Positions 38,601 to 42,878 of a DNA stretch of 64,000 nucleotides are shown here, piece after piece (position 1 is the first letter of the stretch; every line of letters starts with the position of its first letter). The notes beneath the pieces are model-generated. The model did no database searches, was not told the origin of the DNA, and worked only from the letters and a program-made list of their open reading frames with translations. The stretch covers positions 125,337,464-125,401,463 of the forward strand of contig NC_072796.1 of NCBI RefSeq assembly GCF_028583425.1, written 5' to 3'. The stretch is from Eublepharis macularius (taxonomy: Eukaryota > Chordata > Lepidosauria > Squamata > Eublepharidae). Made by a program: the position numbers and the translations under genes.

Positions 38601-40428
38601 TGATAGAGAACTAACTAGGAATAGTGGATTGGACTCAACCAGCTTTTCAATGGCTGAAAAAGGAATGGTCACACTGACTACTAAAAAATGCCATACTGGT
38701 GATTGTGCAACCTGCATGGATCGAAGTCACATGGGACAGGGGCTGTGGTAACTTGAAGGTCTGGGCAGGGCTGAGTTGAAAAAGCTGGTTGGATCTAACC
38801 CAAAGAAACAGGTGCCCCAGGAAACTTCTGGAAAAGAGGTAAATTTTGTTGAAAGTTTTGCTTCTCCATCCAAGAATGCCAAGACAACCAGAAGGAAAAC
38901 AACTTGATACCATCCACACCACCTCTCACCCTCTGAAACCAGGGAAACAAAGATTTGAGAACATCATGGACTGCAAGATTTTCCCTCTTGTCCCCTAGAA
39001 AAAATTAAAGACAACATAGCATGTACTTGCCTTATATTATTTATATTTAGGGGCGGGGGGACTAAAAATATGCCTTGGAGATTTTCCACCCCTTAAAACT
39101 AAACAACAGAAGGAAAGCACATGTAGTATGGACTCTAAAAATTTTACAGGAGGAAAAAAGTGGTGTGAGAAAATGCCTTCTGGGCATTTTGAGCATCCTT
39201 GGAAAAAAGAGCAAAAATGGCAACCATACAACTGCAAAATTAAAACTGACAGTTAAATGTCCCTGACACCAAGCTAATTTCAGAGAGCCCTTAAAAGGCA
39301 GAGGCATTCTAGGATCTCAGGTTGAGGTCCTTCACCTCACCTACTCTCTCCCAACCCTTTTAAATGGAAACACCAATGGCTGATTCTGCTTGCAATGCAT
39401 CTTCCACGGTCTCTACAGCCTCTATCCTGTGAACCATATGAACACCTGAAGCTTTAAAGCTGAACTATCAGGACCCTAGGCCCTGCGGCACGCAAAGCCG
39501 GTGTTCTACCATGAGCTGTGGCCATACTCCCCATTCCTTTTTGGAACTGCAACTGCTTGCTTGAAAAGGGTAAATTCAGTCCCCTTCAACAAAAAAATAA
39601 CACGTGATTTCAAGTTCTGATTTAAAGCTCTGCCACTTCTAGGATTGTTATACGGTGGGGGATTTCTTTTTCTGTAAATCATTTTTTTCAGATATAGCCA
39701 CTGATTCCTTCCATCCTCATTTTTCTCTTTAAGAGCAAGATTTCTTTCATTCGCTTCAAAGAGACATCAAGGTGCCCTTATGTAGCTTCAGCCCAGTTGT
39801 TTTATGTTATACACCCAGGGGAGTGCTCTAGCAGGAAGACAGGAAGGCTTGGGAAGTACTGCCTGCCTCTCAGCATTTGCAGAATGAAATCCTAAAATTC
39901 TGCAGAGCATCCCTTCCTGCTCCTCCTCTCTTTAAATTTATCTTTGATCAAAAAGGAATTGATTAGAAATCTACACCAAATTTCTAAAAAGAGGAAACAA
40001 GCAGGATGGTTGGATTTCAGGAAGAAATGGGGCAAAGCAGAATTAAGAGAATTTCTCTTAACGACTCAAGCCACTTCCCACCCATTCATAGCCAAATTGA
40101 CCCTCCAAGATCACCTGCAGCCAATGGGAACACCCAATCAACTACGGCTCCCAGCATGCCACAAAGTCCCCTATACGCGACTACAACTCCCAGCCTGCAA
40201 ATCGCAGCCCTCTGTGCTGTTATACAGAACGGGGCGCGCTGAGCATGTCGGGAGGTGTAGTCCCGACTCTCCTACCTGGAACTGTTTGAAGAAGGGATCG
40301 GACAAGAGGACGAGATAATAGGGGTTGACCAAGCCGATCTTGCCGAGGATGGTGAAGCCGACGGTGAGGAAGAACCAGTAGCGCGTGATGAGCGGGATGC
40401 CCCCGATCCAGTCCCCGATGTCCGACAT
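18058..40428 (-). CDS. DERL1: Derlin-1 (DERL1), eight coding exons, complete
   Basis: Derlin-1 is a rhomboid-fold pseudoprotease in the ER membrane that helps move misfolded proteins to the cytosol for degradation (ERAD) and recruits p97/VCP. Eight exons join in phase to 251 aa, the human length. Visible hallmarks: start MSDIGDW; the derlin WR motif (FWRPISA, residues 52-58); NLYFLYQYSSRLETG; FDGRPADYLF; VIYIWAQVNKD; the GxxxG helix (IGNLVGHLYFF); and the C-terminal cytosolic tail RWLPNRRGGVSGFGVPP ending NWGRGFRLGDQ, a SHP box for p97 binding. Exon boundaries were set by splice signals and phase. The C-terminal exons are close to human, but exons 1-5 are much more divergent than expected for this conserved protein. 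Intron 3 has a U12-type donor, followed by a 27-nt microexon. The promoter is shared head-to-head with TBC1D31. Called DERL1, not DERL2/3, from both termini and from synteny. Confidence 0.95.
18268..18530 (-). repeat. Sauria SINE in DERL1 intron 7
   Basis: Reverse copy with an (AAC)n tail at 18268-18290, then 'attcgatttatattccgccc', 'tgtgaggtgggtggggctga' and head 'tacaccaaactggctctgg'. Confidence 0.9.
18531..19492 (-). other. DERL1 intron 7, unique part
   Basis: Non-coding; includes a pyrimidine-rich tract (18890-19080). No repeat or gene recognised. Confidence 0.5.
19493..19603 (-). CDS. DERL1: DERL1 exon 7
   Basis: Acceptor TTTTTGCTCCAG, donor CT|GTAAGT. Encodes FIEELIGNLVGHLYFF and YPLDLGGRSFLSTPQI: the GxxxG transmembrane helix and start of the tail. 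Confidence 0.95.
20143..20361. mobile_element. Penelope-like inverted short insertion with 12-bp target duplication
   Basis: Two copies of one sequence meet head-to-head at about 20270. The right copy runs from 'catctgacgaagagagctgt' to 'gttggttagtcttaaaggtg'; the left is its longer complement. The insertion is flanked by TTTAGGAGGTGT (20131-20142) and TTTAGGAGATGT (20362-20373), an 11/12 target duplication. The right copy contains a hammerhead-like core (20279-20317). Assignment to Penelope-like retroelements rests on this core and the inverted layout. Confidence 0.6.
20690..20915 (+). repeat. L2-like LINE 3' end, internally deleted
   Basis: 'cagattagactactgtaactt', 'ctacgcagggcttccc', then a jump to the 3' tail 'gagctcgttcgcagggaaagctgaataaatcaaatc'. 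Confidence 0.55.
21118..21300 (-). repeat. 5S rRNA-derived SINE, diverged
   Basis: Reverse: 'ttttgccattgccttcctctgc', 'ctcccatccaagaactgaccctccttggct' and 'atcgaggtctgacgtgacca' (5S-like head). Confidence 0.65.
21382..21563. mobile_element. Foldback MITE, GGATCCAA family
   Basis: 'tatgggttggatccaagcagcttttctg' at the left and 'ggtatttggatcctactcat' at the right are inverted; the interior includes 'acctgcatggagaaaagctg'. Resembles 38626-38805. Confidence 0.5.
21590..21800 (-). repeat. Sauria-type SINE
   Basis: 'aacaacaactgtgcttatatacc', 'tagacagattagtgcccc', and head 'cagagtgctgagtcacagcccaaccacttagcc'. Same subfamily as 9400-9612. Confidence 0.75.
22090..22142 (-). CDS. DERL1: DERL1 exon 6
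   Basis: Acceptor TTTCTCTAG, donor GC|GTAAGT. Encodes AFYLPWVILLFNLIVSG, equivalent to the human segment starting ACYLPWVILGF. Confidence 0.93.
22640..22810 (-). repeat. CR1/L3-type LINE 3' tail
   Basis: 'gctggatcagaccaatgggccatcccttccagcatccc' followed by 'gccaggcaggtatcaca' is the reverse of the tail seen at 7607 and 11707. Confidence 0.5.
22915..23690 (-). mobile_element. LINE fragment with C-terminal zinc-knuckle region; likely 5' inversion
   Basis: The minus strand is open from about 23560 to 22915 and encodes LKILDIDITSLQSNEALRV, RAFTLARLNSFPSKVLSGRF, then CDCGQGKLETLDHIIVFCPKW: a C-x-C...H-x4-C knuckle typical of the C-terminus of some non-LTR retrotransposon polyproteins. The clade is uncertain. 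At the other end (23625-23690) the plus strand reads like a 3' tail ('cggccggaaaagcaataaacaacaataaataaaa'). Opposite orientations of body and tail suggest an inversion at insertion (twin priming). Confidence 0.6.
23893..24121 (+). repeat. Sauria-type SINE
   Basis: tRNA-like head 'gagccagtgcagtgtaatgattagcgtgtcagactaggat', then 'cctacctcacagggttgttgtgaggataaaat' and the tail 'ccactgggaaaaagtggggtgc'. Confidence 0.85.
24404..24499 (-). CDS. DERL1: DERL1 exon 5
   Basis: Acceptor TTTCTCTTGCAG, donor AAG|GTAAGG, phase 0 at both ends. Encodes VLMVAGVMSVIYIWAQVNKD and VTVSFLFGTQFK. Confidence 0.95.
24500..25680 (-). other. DERL1 intron 4, unique part
   Basis: Non-coding. A weak LINE-tail-like piece lies at 25445-25545 ('aaatttccttgagccatagggaaaagtggag'). 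Nothing else recognised. Confidence 0.45.
25685..25875 (+). repeat. tRNA-derived SINE
   Basis: 'acggttcagtggaagaacatctgctcagcaggcagaagg', 'attcagtccccggcatcttc', 'cctgagaccctggagatatg' and 'gaaggcagctggtg' match the family head to tail. Confidence 0.85.
26150..26376 (-). repeat. tRNA-derived SINE
   Basis: Reverse copy: 'atgaagttgccttataccgaatcaggcc', 'cccatcacctactgcctgatccttttaactggagatgccgggg', head 'gcaaagcagacgcttcaccactgagccacagcc'. Confidence 0.9.
26412..26635 (+). repeat. 5S rRNA-derived SINE
   Basis: 'gatttggatagcccaggtga', 'gagctcgtcagatctcagac', 'ggttattaattggatgggagacc', 'ttgcagaggcgggcaatggc', 'ctatgacttgagggcactct'. Same family as 13049-13262. Confidence 0.9.
26889..26915 (-). 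CDS. DERL1: DERL1 exon 4, 27-nt microexon
   Basis: Acceptor ...CATCTTAAAAG, donor AGG|GTAAGTAA. It is exactly nine codons (IASLTVGLR), in phase 0 on both sides, and fits the nine-residue gap between exons 3 and 5 (human ITGLAMDMQ). Sequence identity is low, but length, phase, hydrophobic pattern and splice sites all agree. Confidence 0.8.
27596..27660 (-). CDS. DERL1: DERL1 exon 3
   Basis: Acceptor CTTTGCAG. Encodes LFDGRPADYLFLLLFNWICIA after completing the split glycine codon. The donor is GCT|GTATCCTT, a poor U2 but near-perfect U12-type donor. Confidence 0.9.
27661..29290 (-). other. DERL1 intron 2, unique part
   Basis: Non-coding and repeat-poor; no gene recognised on either strand. 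Confidence 0.5.
29586..29614. repeat. (AC)n microsatellite
   Basis: About 14 uninterrupted AC units. Confidence 0.98.
29761..29851. repeat. (GGAA)n microsatellite
   Basis: About 22 almost perfect GGAA units. The long open frames across it are a by-product of the repeat. Confidence 0.98.
29863..30045. repeat. 38-bp minisatellite, 4.8 copies
   Basis: The unit 'acaagttgtatagagaaggc' + 'ccaccgcttagtctctat' repeats at 29863, 29901, 29939, 29977 and 30015, nearly identical (only a C/T change in 'ccaccgc/ccactgc'). Each junction forms TCTCTATACAA-G-TTGTATAGAGA, a perfect 11-bp hairpin. Confidence 0.97.
30085..30465 (-). repeat. Sauria-type SINE, split by a LINE tail
   Basis: Reverse SINE: tail 'tttatttattgaatttttacccc', body 'caacgaccctgcaagacaggct', head 'ctctaaccacttcacccca'. 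It is interrupted at about 30243-30395 by a reverse CR1/L3-type tail ('ggatcacagcattggtccatctagtccagc'). Confidence 0.65.
30243..30395 (-). repeat. CR1/L3-type LINE 3' tail nested in the SINE
   Basis: 'ataagaaaaggtctgttggat', 'tctagtccagcatcctgtct' and 'cagaggtttactgcctctga' read as the reverse of the tail at 11707-11882. Confidence 0.55.
30913..31110 (+). repeat. Sauria-type SINE
   Basis: 'gcagtgtagtggttaaagggtcacagtaggat', 'gggagacccaggttcgaatccccactc', 'gttgttgtgaagataaaa'. Confidence 0.8.
31805..31916 (-). CDS. DERL1: DERL1 exon 2
   Basis: Acceptor TTTGTTTGAACAG, donor ACAG|GTAACT. Encodes FWRPISAMLFYPVNPMTGFH then YLVNLYFLYQYSSRLET, including the derlin WR motif. Confidence 0.96.
32322..32460 (-). 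repeat. SINE/LINE tail fragment
   Basis: 'attatattttatcccaccttgcttctatgatggaactcaaggtg' resembles the reverse tail of Sauria-type SINEs; the head is degraded. Confidence 0.4.
32518..32815 (+). mobile_element. CR1 LINE 3' fragment
   Basis: 'ggttggtttagcctggaaag', 'aggcctcatcacctgttcaaatacctaaag', 'gaaacttcctaatggtgaga' and 'aggctgtccttgcctggggtcttcaagcaaa' follow CR1 C-terminal and 3'UTR order. Confidence 0.75.
33015..33275. mobile_element. hAT-type MITE with 8-bp target duplication
   Basis: Ends CAGGGCTTTTTTT / AAAAAAACCCCTG are inverted, and the arms pair over most of the length ('atggtcacatgactggtggccccgcccc' with 'ggggcggggccaccagccatgtgaccat'). TTCCCAAG flanks both sides (33007-33014, 33276-33283), the 8-bp duplication expected of hAT transposases. 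Non-autonomous. Confidence 0.93.
33310..33515 (-). repeat. tRNA-derived SINE, diverged
   Basis: 'aacatatgaggctgcctcatgctgagtcagatcattga' at the tail and 'accttctgcctgcaaaccgtgtgccccgccactaagct' at the head, reversed. Confidence 0.7.
33661..34164 (+). CDS. Penelope-like element, N-terminal coiled-coil region
   Basis: A 167-codon frame rich in K/E with heptad-like spacing (ERIAQEKDEVGLEIENVEKE, RLIKECETKLKELKLKKL), then a basic arginine-rich end (RRSFLARGRPTRRGRYRT) suited to nucleic-acid binding. It directly precedes the RT region, as in vertebrate Penelope-like elements whose N-terminal part is poorly conserved. The ATG is the first in the frame; the native start is uncertain. Confidence 0.6.
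   Translation: MYKNDELFKKKWAQILNKCSFDLILLLIERIAQEKDEVGLEIENVEKELQSKYSEEEFKTRSNDINRLIKECETKLKELKLKKLSRDRHDYSSGNIYNWKDQTSKKRVTWAPSTLNGHDFDTTDPSDTDLSGDEGGRTLRNRTIPNQPPRRSFLARGRPTRRGRYRT
34173..36360 (+). pseudogene. Penelope-like element, reverse transcriptase and GIY-YIG endonuclease region
   Basis: The RT part shows NVVIKPADKGGGIVLMNRED, PVFYCLPKIHKP, GRPIVSACSSILEPLA, a D-containing strand LLTLDMQSLYTSIPH, KGVAMGCPAAPSIA and the catalytic RRFIDDVFCI box, all typical of Penelope-like (not LTR or LINE) reverse transcriptases. The C-terminal part has the zinc-binding HFPCGHCSVC and a GIY-YIG nuclease: NVVYLLQCDCPLLYVGC with the conserved basic helix RPIRQRIQEH. This order (RT, cysteine motif, GIY-YIG) defines endonuclease-positive Penelope-like elements; the cysteine motif points to the Neptune group. 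The region is open in overlapping frames, so it is not intact as it stands. Confidence 0.92.
37028..37093 (+). ncRNA. Type-I hammerhead ribozyme of the Penelope-like element
   Basis: All conserved parts are present in order. Stem I GTGGC (37028-37032) pairs with GCCAC (37089-37093). The core CTGATGA is 37033-37039. Stem II AGGA/TCTT has a TTCG tetraloop (37040-37051), then GAA (37052-37054). Stem III ACGAGC (37055-37060) pairs with GCTCGT (37082-37087) around a 21-nt loop. Position 17 is T (37088), so self-cleavage is predicted between 37088 and 37089. Hammerheads are known from Penelope-like elements. Confidence 0.85.
37445..37655 (+). repeat. Sauria-type SINE, head degraded
   Basis: 'gggagacccaggttcaaatcccccactctg', 'cagcctaacctatcttacatggttgttgtgaagataaaatgg', 'cactttggggagaaagttgggtataaac'. 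Confidence 0.8.
37800..37975 (+). repeat. LINE 3' tail (L2/CR1-like)
   Basis: 'gttgtaaactgctttcggcc', 'gagcagcagtataaaaatctaataaatt'. Only the tail is recognisable. Confidence 0.5.
38626..38805. mobile_element. Foldback MITE, GGATCCAA/GGACTCAA family
   Basis: 'ggattggactcaaccagcttttcaatggctg' pairs with 'aaaaagctggttggatctaaccc' at the right; interior 'acctgcatggatcgaagtcac' matches the element at 21382-21563. Confidence 0.65.
39420..39535 (-). repeat. tRNA-SINE head fragment
   Basis: 'cacgcaaagccggtgttctaccatgagctgtggcc' is the reverse of a SINE tRNA-like head; the rest is degraded. Confidence 0.4.
40141..40160 (+). promoter_or_regulatory. ZNF143 (SBS)-like motif 1
   Basis: ACTACGGCTCCCAGCATGCC, against the known consensus ACTACAATTCCCAGAATGC. 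It lies just inside DERL1 intron 1, next to two CCAAT boxes (about 40121 and 40134). Confidence 0.65.
40180..40198 (+). promoter_or_regulatory. ZNF143 (SBS)-like motif 2
   Basis: ACTACAACTCCCAGCCTGC, two or three mismatches to consensus, same strand as motif 1, 39 bp away. Confidence 0.65.
40243..40261 (-). promoter_or_regulatory. ZNF143 (SBS)-like motif 3
   Basis: On the minus strand ACTACACCTCCCGACATGC. It ends 15 bp before the DERL1 exon 1 donor side of intron 1. Confidence 0.55.
40276..40428 (-). CDS. DERL1: DERL1 exon 1 (coding part, start codon at 40428)
   Basis: ATG at 40428-40426 opens MSDIGDWIGGIPLITRYWF and continues to DPFFKQFQ, then donor CAG|GTAGGA. An in-frame ATG 12 nt earlier (MRGK) is possible, but MSDIGDW is the conserved derlin-1 start. 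The exon is G/C-rich and lies in a CpG-rich promoter. Confidence 0.96.
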
Positions 40429-40563
40429 CTTGCCCCTCACAAGCGCAGCTCGACGGGGCGTCGGGCCTTGAAGTGGAGGCCTTGCGCCTCACGCGCCTGC
40501 CGGAACCGTCACTACAACGACGCCGGGGAGGAGGGACGGTGGGCGGAGCCCGCCTTTCTCCGA

Positions 40564-40582
40564 CGTGGCCTCTCCGAATTCG
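40564..40582 (-). promoter_or_regulatory. ERSE-like element (ER stress)
   Basis: On the DERL1 strand CGAAT-N9-CCACG, one mismatch from the ER-stress response element CCAAT-N9-CCACG bound by NF-Y and ATF6/XBP1. It lies about 140 bp upstream of the DERL1 ATG. It fits the role of DERL1 in ERAD; function is inferred. Confidence 0.5.
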
Positions 40583-40609
40583 GCAGCGACTGCAGCTACT
40601 TCCGCTCCA

Positions 40610-40622
40610 GTTGCTAAGCAAC
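40610..40622. promoter_or_regulatory. RFX X-box
   Basis: GTTGCTAAGCAAC is a perfect inverted repeat with a 1-nt spacer and fits the X-box consensus GTNRCC-N(0-3)-RGYAAC with one change. RFX factors drive ciliary genes and TBC1D31 is a cilium/centrosome gene. Confidence 0.6.
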
Positions 40623-40734
40623 GAATAAAAGAGAAGGCGGAAGGCCTTCCGTTCCTTAAAGGGGCCGGCGTACCTGAGTGGCTTTTGCTGTCGACATTGT
40701 ACGACTCACGGCCGCAAAGCAGCTCCCTAATCTA

Positions 40735-41402
40735 TTTATTAATGTAGATATTTATACCCCACTTTCCTCCCCAGGAGGAACCCAAAACAGATTATTTATC
40801 ATCTTTTTAAAAACTCTCACAAACACCTAAAAATAAAATAGATTTTTTAAAATGAATAGTTAGGACATAATACTCTGTACATTTATTTAGTAATTTTAAA
40901 CATTTGTATGCAGATTTTCTTCCTGGGGAGTTTCTATGTTGTTTAATATGTCAGTCTTAAAATTGCTTATGCTCCATTTGGCCATTTCTTCAACTTTGTA
41001 TTGGATTTCTGCAGATTTTAAATCTTTGCACATTTGCATTTATATACCCCATTAGTTGTTTACTGAAATGTCTTGAAATTGACTGTACTGACTCGCATTG
41101 TGTAATCCGCCTTGAGTCTCAGTGAGAAAGGTGGACTATCAAGAGAAAGTCTTTAGGAGAACTCACCTGTAGTTATGGATCAATATGCCCATATACGGAC
41201 CATTAATATGCCCATATAGGGACTCCCAATATTTGTTTAAATAGCCTGCTCCTGGATTATTTTAATGCCTTTAAAAAAATTATTATTGATTTTATGGTTT
41301 TGTGACTTTTAATGTATTTTTTTAATGTTGTTAGCCGCCCTGAGCCCATCTGTGGGGAGGGCAGGGTATAAATCAAATCAAATAAATAAATAAAAATAAA
41401 TA
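40735..41402. repeat. LINE 3' tails (L2/CR1-like), several
   Basis: Reverse tail 'tatttataccccactttcct' (40745-40770); forward tails 'taatccgccttgagtctcagtgagaaaggtgg' (41104-41135) and 'gccgccctgagcccatctgtggggagggcagggtataaatc' (41334-41375). The rest is A/T-rich and featureless. Confidence 0.6.
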
Positions 41403-41756
41403 TGCAGATTATACTAATCTGTACTCTCTATCCAAACCTGGCAGATCTTGTCAAATGGCTGAAAACAAACAAAAAGAAAGAAATTGAACCCAGAGAAGAT
41501 GGAAGTGATGCTAGCTGGAAAAGCAGAGACCTTGAAGCACATTGTGCTTCTGACTTATTTTATCAGATTTTTATTTCACCCAGCCTCTTAAGAAATTCAG
41601 GAGAGTGCCCGTTGTTTCATCAAACACGCCATTTCATTCTCAACCACCTTACGAACTGGCTTAGGGAAGCCAAGAGACAGTGGGCGCAGCAAGGTCCTTC
41701 GATCAGTTTACGGTCCCGTGAGGAATTTGAGCCTCTCTGGTGCTCAAATGTTATTC

Positions 41757-41945
41757 AGAATCATAGAGTTGGCAGCAGCCATACAGGCCATCTAGTCCTA
41801 CCCCCTGCCCAGAGCAGGATCAGCCTAAAGCATCTCTGACAAATATTCATCCAGCCTCTTTTTGAAAACTGTCAGTGAGGGGGAGCTCACCACCTCCCTA
41901 GGCAGCTGATTCCACTTTTGAACTACTCTGGACTACTCTACACTT
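41757..41945 (-). mobile_element. CR1 LINE 3' end
   Basis: Starts with the reverse CR1 tail 'agaatcatagagttgg', then 'catctagtcctaccccctgcccagagcagg', 'gggggagctcaccacctccc', near-identical to 5694-5875. Confidence 0.9.
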
Positions 41946-41963
41946 TTGAACTACTACCTATTT

Positions 41964-42236
41964 GGTTGTTGTGGGTTTTCCGGGCTGTATTGCCGTGGTC
42001 TTGGCATTGTAGTTCCTGACATTTCGCCAGCAGCTGTGGCTGGCATCTTCAGAGGTGTAGCACCAAAAGACAGAGATCTCTCAGTGTCCTGGCACTATCT
42101 TTTGGTGCTACACCTCTGAAGATGCCAGCCACAGCTGCTGGCGAAACGTCAGGAACTACAATGCCAAGACCACGGCAATACAGCCCGGAAAACCCACAAC
42201 AACCATCGTTCTCCGGCCGTGAAAGCCTTCGACAAT
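41964..42236. mobile_element. Penelope-like inverted short insertion with 11-bp target duplication
   Basis: Flanked by ACTACCTATTT on both sides (41953-41963 and 42237-42247). It consists of two head-to-head copies of one sequence: 'cacctctgaagatgccagcc' through 'cagcccggaaaacccacaac', the right copy extended by 'ctccggccgtgaaagccttc'. The interior holds a hammerhead-like core (42116-42150). It sits beside a CR1 end in the divergent promoter region. Confidence 0.75.
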
Positions 42237-42586
42237 ACTACCTATTTATTTAGGAAAATGGAATAGATCCATTCATAACATCAATCGCTGCTTTAATGGT
42301 TGTTGCAAATAATCAGGCCCATGCCATCTTAAAAACATATTAACCACCATCAAGGTGCCTTATGCCTTGCGTGCCATAAATTCATCAGGTACCGCTTTCC
42401 CCCCATCTTTGTACCCTCCATGCAAATCACGCCTGTTGAATTTTCCGCTTGCTAAAAAGCGCATGAAAGCTGGCAGGAAAAGCGGGTCTTGCCATTGCAT
42501 CTTCAAAACCCAAATAAATTCTCATCTCAGCGCGCACCAGCATGCCCTTCCCACTGCCAAAGCCAGCCTGTTCTCTCTAGAAAATG

Positions 42587-42605
42587 ACTACATCTCCCAG
42601 CAGGC
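42587..42605 (+). promoter_or_regulatory. ZNF143 (SBS)-like motif 4, TBC1D31 promoter
   Basis: ACTACATCTCCCAGCAGGC, about 200 bp upstream of the TBC1D31 ATG, close to the consensus ACTACAATTCCCAGAATGC. Confidence 0.65.
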
Positions 42606-42743
42606 ACTAGGCTGGACTGAACAGGTTGCAGGAGGGGAGCCTGCCCTACCCTCGCGTTGGAAGGCAGGCGTCTGCCTTCAGTTTCCCCCTGTGCATTGGT
42701 GCCTTCCAAAAGTGGGCCGGCTGTGTGGGAGAAAGCGGCGGTT

Positions 42744-42755
42744 GGGGCGGGGCGG
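42744..42755 (+). promoter_or_regulatory. GC boxes (SP1-type) of TBC1D31
   Basis: GGGGCGGGGCGG in CpG-rich sequence about 50 bp upstream of the ATG. Confidence 0.6.
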
Positions 42756-42801
42756 TCCGTTTGGAACCTTTTGGAGGGCAAGAGCTGACTTCTCGGCCAG
42801 G

Positions 42802-42878
42802 ATGCAAAGCACCGATCTGGGCAACAAGGAGGAGGGCAAGATCTGGCACCGCAAGCCTTACCCAGCAGCGCAGCAGGG
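42802..42878 (+). CDS. TBC1D31: TBC1D31 exon 1 (coding part)
   Basis: ATG (GGCCAGGATGC) through CAGCAGGG, donor GTAACC. Encodes MQSTDLGNKEEGKIWHRKP and YPAAQQ plus the first two bases of a split glycine codon. Confidence 0.95.

Larger units (their letters stand above)
31917..40275 (-). other. DERL1 intron 1 (about 8.4 kb)
   Basis: Hosts SINEs, a hAT-like MITE and the Penelope-like element listed separately. 37975-38620 and 38810-39400 look unique and non-coding. No further gene seen. Confidence 0.6.
40429..40735. promoter_or_regulatory. CpG-rich DERL1-side core of the divergent promoter
   Basis: C/G-rich, CpG-dense sequence directly upstream of DERL1, with a GC box (GGGCGGAGCC near 40541), an ETS-like ACTTCCGC (near 40597), the ERSE-like site and the X-box listed separately. 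No TATA box seen at a useful distance. Confidence 0.7.

Noticed and set aside
42116-42160. Full hammerhead ribozyme in the Penelope-like insertion at 41964-42236
   Set aside because: Core and stem II are present, but no stem I and no convincing stem III with a cleavage-site U-H could be formed.
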